DNA of 11,810 nt from an uncultured Collinsella sp. (GTDB taxonomy: Bacteria > Actinomycetota > Coriobacteriia > Coriobacteriales > Coriobacteriaceae): positions 1-11,810 of the forward strand of contig CABTAA010000028.1 of NCBI GenBank assembly GCA_902482615.1, written 5' to 3'. The notes beneath the pieces are model-generated. The model was not told where the DNA came from and made no database searches. It worked only from the letters and a program-made list of their open reading frames with translations. Shown one piece after another: positions 1-8,700 of this stretch. The first letter of the stretch is position 1. The number at the start of each line of letters is the position of its first letter. The translations under genes and the position numbers were made by a program.

Positions 1-1
1 G

Positions 2-190
2 GCCGGCCGCCTTATCCGCTCGTCGACCGATTGCGGCGTGCTGATTCTGGCCGACCCGCGCCTGGTGACGAAGGGCTACGGAAAGAAGTTCTTAACGTCG
101 CTGCCCACGAGCTCCTACCAGCGCATCGAATCGGCGCAGATCGGGCACTATCTGCAGCTGTGGCGTGCACGCCACGAGCGGCGACGCTAA
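2..190 (+). CDS. DinG/Rad3-type helicase, C-terminal end (partial)
   Basis: Only the last 62 codons are present; the frame is open from base 2 and ends with TAA at 188-190. The peptide begins GRLIRSSTDCGVLILADPRL, which is the superfamily 2 motif VI region of XPD/DinG-type helicases: the arginine-rich GRLIRS, then the Asp-x-Gly and the D-x-R that follow it. It continues with YGKKFLTSLP, also typical of the C-terminal end of DinG proteins. Such enzymes unwind DNA in an ATP-dependent way and many take part in repair of damaged or structured DNA. The nucleotide-binding half is outside the window, so DinG cannot be separated from other Rad3-like helicases or from exonuclease-helicase fusions. Its stop overlaps the convergent stop of the downstream WYL gene by two bases, leaving no room for a separate terminator. 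Confidence 0.85.
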   Translation, partial: AGRLIRSSTDCGVLILADPRLVTKGYGKKFLTSLPTSSYQRIESAQIGHYLQLWRARHERRR

Positions 191-1104
191 AGCGGACAGA
201 CGAGGGTTTTTGCCATATCGCACAGACGCTTTGACAGGGTGGGGTCATCCAAGATGCGGATGGCTCCGCCCGCTGCGATTATCTGGCTCAGCAGCCAACG
301 CTCGGAGCCGTAATGCACGGTTACCGTTGCCGTGTCTGCCCCGCTGCGCTCGATTAGGGTGATGCCGGCCCAGTCCAGATGCTCCGCCATATCGAATGGC
401 ATCAGGAGCTTTGCGCTGTGCTGCGTCCGGGCAAGGGAGTCGTGGAGGGATGCGACGTCCGGTGCGTGAGGCACGACGGAGTCTTCCGTCAAGGCGAGTC
501 CCTCGATTTTATCCATGCGATAGGTGCGCTGCTCATCGACCGCGATGTCCCAGGCAATCAGGTATGTTTGGTCGCCGTTTGCCGTAATGCGCAAGGGGTC
601 GACCAGACGCTCGCGTGGCCGTGCATCGTCCATCGAGCGATACGAGATGCGGCAGCGAACGCCGTCCTGAATGGCGCAGCTCAGCTGCTGCCAGTGCGAT
701 CCGTGGTTGACGGTGTCAAAGACGCGCTGGTTATAGCCAAGCTCTTCGGGTAGAAGGGCATGTCGAATCCGAGCTGCCGTCTGCGGCTCGATTCCCAACG
801 ATTCAAGTTCATGGTTGAGCACAGCGCCCTCGGCGGCACTCAGGCGCAACGGTAGCACACGCCCGGCGTCACCGGTGAGGACCACACGCTCGCCGCGGCA
901 TTCGCAGATGATGCGCGCGCCCGATTCTCGGTCCGCGAGCGTCGAGACGATCTCGAGAATCTCGTCGAGCGACGCCCCCGTGATGTCAAAGCGGCTGCAA
1001 ATCTCGGTTCGTGTCATGCCGCTCTCGTCTGCGGCGTAGAGGGCCTCCATAATGTCGATGGCGCGCGAGAACCTCTGCTCGCTGGTGAGTTTACGCACGG
1101 GCAT
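187..1104 (-). CDS. WYL-domain transcriptional regulator, second of a tandem pair (PafC-like)
   Basis: This 305-residue protein has the layout of WYL-type DNA-binding regulators. An N-terminal winged-helix-like region spans about residues 5-75. The WYL domain is around residues 150-202, with R163/R166, YLIAWD at 181-186 (Thr180 where the signature has Trp), and R193, R196 and K199 in the strand that ends RTYRMDKI. A C-terminal WCX-type extension covers about 231-303. The ATG at 1102-1104 lies inside the upstream gene, overlapping it by 14 bp, so translation is probably coupled; an AGGA-type ribosome site lies about ten bases before it. In actinobacteria PafB and PafC are adjacent WYL proteins that jointly activate DNA-damage genes; length, order and overlap here fit that pattern. 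Orthology is inferred, since many other WYL pairs exist and no Pup-proteasome genes are visible nearby. Confidence 0.85.
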   Translation of the reverse strand: MPVRKLTSEQRFSRAIDIMEALYAADESGMTRTEICSRFDITGASLDEILEIVSTLADRESGARIICECRGERVVLTGDAGRVLPLRLSAAEGAVLNHELESLGIEPQTAARIRHALLPEELGYNQRVFDTVNHGSHWQQLSCAIQDGVRCRISYRSMDDARPRERLVDPLRITANGDQTYLIAWDIAVDEQRTYRMDKIEGLALTEDSVVPHAPDVASLHDSLARTQHSAKLLMPFDMAEHLDWAGITLIERSGADTATVTVHYGSERWLLSQIIAAGGAIRILDDPTLSKRLCDMAKTLVCPL

Positions 1105-2113
1105 GCTCGTGCACCGTCCTTTCGATGAGGTGGTTCCACGCCTGCTTGAGCGATTTGGGGGCCATGGGCCTCATGCCGTCCATGGCGTGGGCCATGCAAA
1201 ATGAGGCGGCGGCTTCAAGGTCGCGCACGTCAACGGTCCAGGTCCATCCTGCATCGGTGTGTGCGAGCTCACCTCGCCCACGCGTGAGGCCGTTGATCAT
1301 ATCGATCTGCGTCTGAGGGGCGAACGAGAACGTAGCTGCAACGGGCGGTCGGTCGGCAAAATCGAATTCAAAGAACAGATAGTCGTTGAGATTGAAGTCC
1401 GCGGGGATGGCGTAGGCCTTCGAAGGACGCCAAGCGCGAACGATACGGTCACAGCGGAATGTCCTGATGTCGTCGGTGGCATTGTCGAGGCCGCAGAAAT
1501 ACGCCACGCCCTCGCGCTCGAACATGCCGTAGACGCGGACGGTACGCTCTTTCTGCTCGCCGCGTCCGTTCTGATATAAAAATCGCAGCGCGCAACGCTC
1601 GGCAAAGGCGCTCCAAACCGCATCGACGGTGGGAGAGCGGCTGATCGGCGCCTCGTCTACCGTCGTCCTGCCGGTGAGATAGGCAATCTTGGAGCGAATA
1701 TCGGCAAGCGGTGCGGCAAAAGTGGATGAGCCGGCCGCTAGTGTCTGGTCGATGGCGTTGAGCAGGATATCGGCGTCGTCTGCGGTAATGAGGCCGCCTG
1801 CCGCAAACGTGTGCTCGCGGTCGATTGTCCACGAGCTTTCCTCGGTCTCCTGCGCGCCGGTGGGGCGAACCTCCTTGATTAAGATGCCGCGTTCGAGCAG
1901 CTTGTCACGATCGCGTCGAAACTTGCGCTTATCCGAGTCGATATTGCCCGAGCCATATCCCAGGTCAGAATCCAAGACGATCTGCTCGGTCGTCAGCGGT
2001 TCGGGGGAGCTGTTGAGCACAAAGAAAAGATTGAGGATGCGCTGAGCCGTTTTATCGAAACTGGGCTCCGAACTTCCCTTTTTAATTGTCGCGGTCGCGT
2101 CGCTTGCCGTCAT
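1091..2113 (-). CDS. WYL-domain transcriptional regulator, first of a tandem pair (PafB-like)
   Basis: The protein has 340 residues. Residues 20-82 resemble a winged HTH: DKTAQRILNLFFVL, then a second helix region and a basic stretch (DKRKFRRDRDKLLERG) typical of the recognition part. The WYL domain is at about 170-232, with AYFCGLD at 204-210 replacing the Trp-Tyr-Leu signature and R217, R220 and R223 in RTFRCDRI. A C-terminal domain runs from about 250 to 335. WYL domains are thought to sense a ligand, for PafBC probably linked to DNA damage, and to control DNA binding. The ATG at 2111-2113 is supported by GAGGA on the minus strand (plus positions 2118-2122), four bases upstream. It starts a two-gene unit divergent from the M28-like gene; the 198-bp gap must hold both promoters. 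The PafB assignment is an inference from size, order and overlap. Confidence 0.85.
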   Translation of the reverse strand: MTASDATATIKKGSSEPSFDKTAQRILNLFFVLNSSPEPLTTEQIVLDSDLGYGSGNIDSDKRKFRRDRDKLLERGILIKEVRPTGAQETEESSWTIDREHTFAAGGLITADDADILLNAIDQTLAAGSSTFAAPLADIRSKIAYLTGRTTVDEAPISRSPTVDAVWSAFAERCALRFLYQNGRGEQKERTVRVYGMFEREGVAYFCGLDNATDDIRTFRCDRIVRAWRPSKAYAIPADFNLNDYLFFEFDFADRPPVAATFSFAPQTQIDMINGLTRGRGELAHTDAGWTWTVDVRDLEAAASFCMAHAMDGMRPMAPKSLKQAWNHLIERTVHEHARA

Positions 2114-2181
2114 AGAATCCTCGCATGAGAAGGTAGTTTGCTGCCATGATTTTAGTCCGATATGGAGATTAGGCTATATCC

Positions 2182-2204
2182 TTGTCCGCTCGTGGCGTTA
2201 AGAT
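2182..2204 (+). promoter_or_regulatory. Candidate RecA-NDp-like (PafBC-type) promoter
   Basis: TTGTCCGCT is followed after exactly eight bases by TAAGAT. The published mycobacterial LexA-independent damage promoter is TTGTCRGTG-N8-TAnnnT; the TTGTC core, the spacing and the TAnnnT element match, while the R and the last two bases do not. It points toward the M28-like gene and sits just upstream of the PafB-like gene on the other strand. Found by eye, so chance remains a real possibility. Confidence 0.3.
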
Positions 2205-2237
2205 GGCCCGAATTCGGTCGTTTGCGCTCGCTCGGGG

Positions 2238-2243
2238 TATACT
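2238..2243 (+). promoter_or_regulatory. Alternative -10 element for the M28-like gene
   Basis: TATACT matches the sigma-70-type -10 consensus at five of six bases and lies 68 bases before the chosen start. No convincing -35 hexamer is present at 16-18 bases upstream, so it competes with the candidate at 2182-2204 as the promoter of this unit. Confidence 0.3.
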
Positions 2244-2302
2244 TTCGACTATATACGGTTCTAATGTGCATGCATTGGGCCTATTTGTCGGATTATGGAT
2301 GT

Positions 2303-2306
2303 GGAG
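2303..2306 (+). promoter_or_regulatory. Ribosome binding site that decides the start at 2312
   Basis: GGAG is five bases before ATG 2312. The reading frame is open upstream to an ATG at 2162, but the 50 extra residues are Cys/Trp-rich, unlike the rest, and overlap the probable promoter region. The N-terminus MANTQNYINHLLQ is therefore preferred. Confidence 0.75.
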
Positions 2307-2311
2307 CGCAC

Positions 2312-5300
2312 ATGGCGAACACCCAGAACTATATTAACCACCTGCTGCAGAACACCGGCATTACGCCGGCATGCAGCGAAGAAGAGCGCTTGGCTGCCGA
2401 GGATATCGCTCAGATCTTCCGCAACCACGGCTTTGACCCCGAGGTTCAGGAGTTCAATGCCCCGGCGCCCAGTAGGTTGGCATTTGCCGTTACCGGTATT
2501 CTTGCGTTTGCCGGCGCCCTGCTGATGGGCATCGGCGGCGGTATCGGCTTGGTCGGCACCTTGCTGGCCATTGTCGATGCCGTGCTCTACGTGCTCGAGC
2601 GCACAGGGCATCCCGTGGTTTCGCGCCTGGGCAAGACGGGCGTGAGCCAAAATGTCATCGCCTACCACAAGGCCTCGGGCCCGCTCGCGTCTCCGCGCAA
2701 CCGCCCGGTGGTCGTTGTCGCACACTACGACTCTCCCCGTGCTGAGCTGCTCGCCCGCGAGCCCTATGCTTCGTATCGTGCGCTCATCGCCAAGCTGTTG
2801 CCCTTTGCCACGGTTGCCCCCGCTGCCGTTGCCATCCTGCGCATCCTGCCGCTCCCCGGCGCGCTTAAGGTTCTGCTGTGGATTGTCGCGATCCTCGCTT
2901 CCCTCGTTGCGCTTGCCAACGCGGCAAACATCATCTCTAACCGCCATATTCTTCCCTATACGTCCGGCGCGGTGTGCAACAAGTCTTCTGTCGCCGCTAT
3001 GCTCGGCGTTATGGACAACGTTGCTCCCTTCCAGGGCGAAAACGAGTTTCCCGACGATGTTCCGTTCGATACCTATTTTGGGGAGCAAAAGCGTCGTGCC
3101 GAGGAAATGGCGCGTGCAGCGGCGGAGTATGCCGCGGCCCAGCAGCAAAACGACTACGGCAACACCATCGAGTACGAAGAGCCTACCTACGCCGAGGATG
3201 AGTTCGGTCAGCCGATTGCTCCCGACACTCAGACCGAGCCCGAACAGGGTGAGGCTTTCGACGAGCAGATCGAGGGCTTTGAGGGTGCGTCTGCCGACGA
3301 GACGCTGATTGGCGCCATCGTGCCCGAGGATCAGAATCAGGCTGTCCAGGCTGAAGAGTTCAATGACGAGGTTTCCGCTGCCGAGTCGGCGGAGGAGCCT
3401 GCCGCGGCCGAGCCCAAGCTCTATCGCAACGCCGCCGGCAACATCCGCTTTGGTTCGGATGCCATCCGTGCGCTCGGAATGCTTCCCGAGTCCTGCACGC
3501 TCGATTACGAGGAGGGCGAGGAGCCGACGTTTGAGCCCGAGCCTGCCCCCGTTGTCACCGTGGATGATGAGTCTGCCGCGGTTACCGCTGCCGTTGCCGA
3601 GTCCGAGGCGGTGTCCGCGATCGATCCCGCGGCAGGACTGGACATTTTGGCTCCCGCCGCGCCGGCGCAAGACGTTGCGGACGAGTCTGACGACGATTAC
3701 GTTGAACAGCCGAGGCGCGTGTCTTACGAGAGCGATACTGATTTCTCGGCCGAGATTCCCGCGGCAACGCCCCATGCCGATATTGCATCCGCGTTCTCTT
3801 CGATTGGCGCCAGCGCTTCCAACTTCTTTAAGGGTGCGCTTGCAAAGGGCAAGAAATTTGTCGACGATTTCGAGGAGAAGCGCGCTGCCGCACGCGAGGC
3901 TGCCGAGCAGGAGGCTATCGCTCAGCAGCAGGCAGCCGAGGCGGCACGTGAGCTCGCGGCGCAAGAGTTCGAGCAGAACGAGGCTGTGCAGTCCGTGCCC
4001 GTCGACGCCGCCGAAGCTACAACGTCCTTTGAGTCCCAGCAACCGGCGTCCGCGGATGTTGTTGAGGCGACGACGTCTTTCGAGGCTCAGCAGCACGTCG
4101 ATAGCACCATGTCGTTTGATGCCGCGAAGTTCGATTCCACGATAACGTTTGAAAAGCAGGGCACCGCGATTGCTGAGCCCCTTCCTATTTCCGATGAACA
4201 GGGCGACGCGGTGGACGATGACGAGCCCATTGATGCTGCCGAAATTCAGGATGCTGCCGAGGACGAGTCCGTCGAGGCCAACTCTGACGAAGAGCAATAC
4301 GCGGCAGCCGATCAGGGTGATTCGACCGAGGTCGAGCAGGAGGAAGTGCCTGCGGTTTCCGAGACTCCCGAGACGGATGAGTCGAGGCCTTATTCCACGC
4401 AGATTTTCACCATGCCGACCCCGAGTGGTTCCGGTGCCACGGTTGCCAATGTCGCTCCCACCCAGGACGAAACGGTCGATTCCCTTATGGCCCAGATTTC
4501 CTCCCAGGCATCGCCGCGTCCGCAGATGAATGTTCCCGATCCGGCGTCGGCACCGTCGCCTGCACCTTCCTCGTCTCCGCTGGCTTCAGTCCCCGATCCG
4601 TCGCTGCCGTCTATGAAGCAGGCAAACGTTGCGTCTCGCACGTCGCTGTTCGACCTTCCCGATCCCTCTGCCCAAGTCAACGACCCCTTTGCTGCCGCCC
4701 AAGGTCCCGAACCCACATCGGCACCCGTTGCGCCTCCTATGCCCGTTGCGTCGGGCGCGCAGCCGATCGAGACCATTTCGGCTCCCGCCCCGGCGGCACC
4801 CAAGTCTCGTAAGCGCGGCCTGGGTGGCCTGTTCGGTCGTAAAAAGAAAAACGAGCAGGACAGCATGAGTGACTGGCTGGGCGTCGAAGACGATTACGAT
4901 GCCAAGAAATCCGGTCGCGGTATCGGTTCGTGGGATAACTTCGAGGACGATAACGATGGCTGGAAGGGCGGCGCTACGTCTTCCGATGGCGCTTCTTCCG
5001 AAGATATGCTCTTGGCTGTCGCCTCTATGGGCGATGATGAGCTGCTCGGTCACGATATCTGGTTTGTGGCAACGGGTGCCTCGGATTGTGATGGCGCCGG
5101 CATGAAGGCCTTCTTGGCTTCGCATCGCGATAAGCTCCGCGGCGTATTCTTTATCAATCTTGAATCCGTCGGCGCCGGTAGGCTTTCGGTTGTGACGGTC
5201 GAGGGCGAACAACAACTGCTCAAGGGCGATCGCCGCATCATGAACCTGGTCAGCAAGGTCTGCAAGTCGTTCCATGTCGATTGTGGCGCGCTCGAGATGC

Positions 5301-5482
5301 CCTATGCCAAGACCGATGCCTACGCCGCGCTCGAGGCGAGCCGCCGAGCCCTCACCATCGCCGGTGTGGACGGCACACGTCTGGCTTGCGCTCGTACCGA
5401 GGACGACCTGCCCCACAATGTCAACCCGACGAACATTGCTACGGTATCCGAGGTCGTGACCGAGGTTATCCGCCGTTCGTAG
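2312..5482 (+). CDS. M28-fold membrane protein with degenerate active site and long acidic insertion
   Basis: With the start at 2312 the protein has 1056 residues. Two hydrophobic hairpins (about 56-97 and 157-208) bracket a VVVVAHYDSP strand with H138 and D140, as in M28 zinc aminopeptidases. GAVCNKSSVA at 219-228 aligns with the M28 metal-bridging segment, but Cys222 stands where Asp is expected. About 655 acidic, Ala/Pro/Ser-rich residues follow (roughly 250-905), including a charged helix near 490-560 and a basic patch near 831-846. The fold then resumes: FVATGASD (S924, D925) replaces the catalytic and metal-binding Glu-Glu, E951 replaces Asp, and H1035 is retained. Spacing from 925 to 951 to 1035 is like that of classical M28 enzymes. 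No signal peptide is seen; four membrane segments would put both halves of the core on one side, probably the cytoplasm. It is probably a non-catalytic or altered-metal relative. It shares a unit with the small membrane peptide 21 bases downstream. Confidence 0.8.
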   Translation: MANTQNYINHLLQNTGITPACSEEERLAAEDIAQIFRNHGFDPEVQEFNAPAPSRLAFAVTGILAFAGALLMGIGGGIGLVGTLLAIVDAVLYVLERTGHPVVSRLGKTGVSQNVIAYHKASGPLASPRNRPVVVVAHYDSPRAELLAREPYASYRALIAKLLPFATVAPAAVAILRILPLPGALKVLLWIVAILASLVALANAANIISNRHILPYTSGAVCNKSSVAAMLGVMDNVAPFQGENEFPDDVPFDTYFGEQKRRAEEMARAAAEYAAAQQQNDYGNTIEYEEPTYAEDEFGQPIAPDTQTEPEQGEAFDEQIEGFEGASADETLIGAIVPEDQNQAVQAEEFNDEVSAAESAEEPAAAEPKLYRNAAGNIRFGSDAIRALGMLPESCTLDYEEGEEPTFEPEPAPVVTVDDESAAVTAAVAESEAVSAIDPAAGLDILAPAAPAQDVADESDDDYVEQPRRVSYESDTDFSAEIPAATPHADIASAFSSIGASASNFFKGALAKGKKFVDDFEEKRAAAREAAEQEAIAQQQAAEAARELAAQEFEQNEAVQSVPVDAAEATTSFESQQPASADVVEATTSFEAQQHVDSTMSFDAAKFDSTITFEKQGTAIAEPLPISDEQGDAVDDDEPIDAAEIQDAAEDESVEANSDEEQYAAADQGDSTEVEQEEVPAVSETPETDESRPYSTQIFTMPTPSGSGATVANVAPTQDETVDSLMAQISSQASPRPQMNVPDPASAPSPAPSSSPLASVPDPSLPSMKQANVASRTSLFDLPDPSAQVNDPFAAAQGPEPTSAPVAPPMPVASGAQPIETISAPAPAAPKSRKRGLGGLFGRKKKNEQDSMSDWLGVEDDYDAKKSGRGIGSWDNFEDDNDGWKGGATSSDGASSEDMLLAVASMGDDELLGHDIWFVATGASDCDGAGMKAFLASHRDKLRGVFFINLESVGAGRLSVVTVEGEQQLLKGDRRIMNLVSKVCKSFHVDCGALEMPYAKTDAYAALEASRRALTIAGVDGTRLACARTEDDLPHNVNPTNIATVSEVVTEVIRRS
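4019..4153 (+). repeat. Four T-x-[ST]-F-[DE] short motifs in the acidic insertion
   Basis: Within the M28-like protein, TTSFE (570-574), TTSFE (587-591), STMSFD (598-603) and STITFE (609-614) recur, with phenylalanines 17, 12 and 11 residues apart. The DNA of the copies differs, so the peptide motif rather than the nucleotide sequence appears kept. This would suit short linear docking or phosphorylation motifs in a disordered chain; the role is inferred. A second set, three PDP motifs at 742-744, 761-763 and 783-785, lies further along. Confidence 0.55.
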
Positions 5483-5503
5483 ACGGAGCTCTAAGGAGTC
5501 AAC

Positions 5504-5722
5504 GTGTTTTCGTATATTAAGCGCCATTGGCCTGTCTACGTGATTTTGACCTTGATTGCCATTGCGTTAGGATTTGGGGCTGCCTACATCGTGGGTGCAA
5601 AGGGCTCGACCCCCGCCTCCGCAATCAGCGAAGAGGTGGAGCAAGAACAGAGCACGGGCGCCGATGGGATTCCTGAGTCCGATCAGGCAATCGTTGATGG
5701 TGGATCTTCGTCTGCAGAGTAG
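5504..5722 (+). CDS. Small single-pass membrane peptide, function unknown
   Basis: This 72-residue protein starts with GTG, supported by AGGAG at 5494-5498 five bases upstream. It follows the M28-like gene after 21 bases, with no terminator between, so the two are very likely co-transcribed. Residues 1-9 carry basic residues (K6, R7, H8), residues 9-31 form one hydrophobic helix with small residues (LGFGAAYIVG at its end), and residues 35-72 are an acidic Ser/Gly-rich tail. By the positive-inside rule the N-terminus is cytoplasmic and the tail external. The helix could instead be an uncleaved signal sequence, but no clear lipobox or AxA site with a mature domain follows. I do not recognise a family. 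The context suggests a partner of the M28-like membrane protein. Confidence 0.75.
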   Translation: MFSYIKRHWPVYVILTLIAIALGFGAAYIVGAKGSTPASAISEEVEQEQSTGADGIPESDQAIVDGGSSSAE

Positions 5723-5743
5723 ATACGGCGATTTACATGATTG

Positions 5744-5781
5744 AAAGCGGGCGAGCCGGGGGACTGGCTCGCCCGCTTTTT
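5744..5781 (+). terminator. Intrinsic terminator after the M28-like/small peptide unit
   Basis: A perfect 14-bp stem (5744-5757 with 5766-5779) with an eight-base loop ends in a run of five T. It lies 21 bases past the stop at 5722 and eight bases before the convergent adhesin stop at 5789. The minus-strand side has only a short T run, so termination is stronger for the plus-strand unit, though it probably serves both. Confidence 0.9.
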
Positions 5782-5788
5782 CATCGTG

Positions 5789-8700
5789 CTAGCGGTTCTT
5801 TGGGATCGACCTAAGGCGAGCGAACCATAGGGCTGCGGCACCCGAGGTCAGGAGCGCGGTGATGCAAGCGGCGATGGGAGCTGATCCTGTTGCCGGTAGG
5901 TCCTGCGGTAGGGTACAGCGTTGAATGACACGGTCCTCGTCATGTGACTCAAGTTTATCGCTGCCGCCGTTGCGGCAAAGATCGACGCGCGCGCTGTTGG
6001 TGAGTGCGGTTTGGGGCGTATAAGCCGACGTTGCCTGCATGTGCACGACTGCGCCCCGAGCGTCTGTGCCAAGGATTGCTTTGGCATCGTCAAGGTCGTC
6101 GTGCTCATCTTTGAGATCATCGCGGGTCCAAGAATCCGCATCGCTTCGAGTCGTAAAGTCGGCAGCTACCGCACCGTATTCAATTCGAATGCCCGTTACG
6201 ACGGTATTGGATGCAAGGTCGAGCTCTTCCGCCTCGAGTGTGGTGGATTCCGCGGTCGAGACATCCGCCTTCCAGAGGCGCCAGCCGTCGTAATCGACGA
6301 GGCGACAGTCCTCACCAAGGCTCTCTTTTACTTCGTCGGACTCAAGCCAAGGATTTTCGTGCCCATCGTCAAGTGTCGCGTTCGCCGGTTCATCGACGTC
6401 TGTCGAGTCCAACGGCGTCGTGCGATACCACACGTTGCACAGACCGTTGAGGTCGCCGATGGCGACGGGGGTTTCGATTGAGATGAATCTCGCCGTGCCG
6501 TCTTTGGCGCACTCAAGATCATCGGTAATCGTAAACTCATCAACCCAAGTAGCGGAATCGTTTCGAGCATCGATGGTATAGGAGAAAAGCCCATCACTAT
6601 TGGTTTGCGTCGTGGCGCGGTTTTTACCATCGCCGTTAGCCAACAGGCCCTTTTCGATAGGTTGGACAAGTTCCTGACGCTTGTCGACCTGCCCCTTGAT
6701 CTCGATGGGCGCATCCTTCATCGCGACGGATTGGACTTCTCCCGTATCTTTTATTTCAAACGTTATCTCCTCGGCAAGGTCATAGGTCCGCGGAGACATC
6801 ATTTCGCGCAACGAGTAGGTGCCAGGTGCAAGATGTTCGACGCGGTGCGGCTTGTCGGATGAGGTCCAGGAGTCTATTTCGGTTTTATCGGGACCATATA
6901 AGGTGAGCTGTGCGCCTTCCACTTCCTGCTCACCGCTTGCATCGACCTTGGAGATATCAACCTTGGTGTAATCGTCGGATACGTTAAGCCGTGCTTCTAC
7001 AACGGGTGTTTTCTGGTCGGCATAAGTAAGGTCGACAATATGGGATGTCCGATCGAGTAAGAAGCCTGCCGGCGCTTGAGTCTCGACAACCTCATAGCGT
7101 GCGGTGCCAGATCCCAGCGGGAGGTTGTCCGCGCGTGCTTCTCCAGTTTCATCCGTCGTGACGGTCGCGACAGTCTCACCGTCGAGCGCGGCAATGCTAC
7201 CGTCGGGGCGCACGATATCACCCGAGGCGCGGATCTCAAAGACGGCGCCCGCGAGGCTGCTGCCGTCTATGGCATCGGTTTTAACGATCCTGATGTTTCC
7301 GGTCGCGGCGTGGTCATAATACGAGGCGACTGCAACGGGCGTTAGGTTCATGTCGGCGGGTATGTTTACCTCGATCTCTTCGCCGACAAGATAGGGCTCT
7401 TTGGCCGAGGTCTCGCGTACATAATAGGTGCCCGGCACGAGCGATTCGGGCAGTGTGACGGTCCCGGTCGCGTCAGTCGTAAAGGTGTCCATTACGTTAT
7501 GTGCTGGATACCAGCAAGTTTGTGAGACAGGTTCGTGATTGCTGTCTAGGAGTTGGAAGGTGAATCCGGCTAGTGGAACAGAAGCGCCTGTTTGGGCATC
7601 GCGTTTTACAATCTGGAGATGCGTCGACAGCGCGTGGTTGTCCACGATATATTGAAGCTTGGCGCCGTTGGAAATCTGATTGGCCCCGACGGTCCATTCC
7701 CCTGCACGTTTAAAACCCTCGGGGACGGTTTCCGGAACCTCGCGAATCGTGTAGCCGGCACGGTCGTATGGGACAGCTCCGTGGACACCGGCGGGTCGCT
7801 TGCCTGTGCCGAACCATGCTTCGGGCTGATCTTTGGTGGAGGCAAAGCCATAGATGTTTGTGGCCAGTGTGCCAACAACCTGCTGAGAACTGTTGCTGAC
7901 AACCTCAAAGACAACACCACCCGCCGGTTGCTCCAGGCCGGATTGGTCGCTATTGCCGTAATCCTTGAATTTGGAAATCTCAAGGTCAAACGCAATGGGG
8001 ATATCGGAAATGCGAGATTCGATCTCGACCACGCCTGAATCGCCGAGCTGGTCGGCTCCAACGGTATAGGTCCAGCTGTCGTTGGATGGCAGGTAGCCCT
8101 CGGGGGCTTTTGATTCGTAGATGGTAAAGGTTCCTAAGGGGACATCGGCGAGGGTGGCCTGACCGCTTTCGTCGGTCGTGAGGATTTGCGCCCATCCAGG
8201 GGTTGATTGTGACACACACGTGAACTCTGCTCCTGCGAGTGAAGATCCCGCCTGGGGACCGGCATTCGTCGCGGCATCGAGTTTTACGATATGCAGGTTG
8301 ATGATGCCGGGCTGTTCATCAATGGCGAGCTGCCCACCGTCATTTCCCGTGGTAAAGGCGATGTGATCACGACGGGGGACATAGCCGGCCGGCGCCTTCG
8401 TTTCAACTAGGTAGTATGCAGTGTTGGGCAGAAGAGTTGCTTGCGCCCGACCGTTGCTGTCCATCTGGATGGTGCCGACACGCGCGCCGCTGGCGCTCTC
8501 AAAAATATCGAATGTTGCCCCGTCAAACTGATAAGTATTGTTTCCGCTGGTAATGGCAGCGTTTGCAGACTGCTTTTGGAAGGAAACAGAGACCGCCGGC
8601 AGTACATAGAGCATGTCCTGACGTTTGCTGCCGCCCGATACGGCTCCTAGATAGCGTCGCGCGCGGTGCGGAGCGGCTTTGATGTTTCCTGATTTTGCGC

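Noticed and set aside
2162..2311. Upstream ATG at 2162 as the start of the M28-like gene
   Set aside because: The extra 50 residues look non-coding in composition, overlap candidate promoter elements, and the ATG has no good ribosome site; ATG 2312 has GGAG at the right distance.
2261..4297. 678-codon open frame on the minus strand inside the M28-like gene
   Set aside because: It is antisense to a gene with clear motifs, and its translation is a Leu/Gly/Arg-rich mirror of GC-biased acidic codons with no ribosome site or domain. The high GC3 of the plus-strand gene explains the lack of stops.
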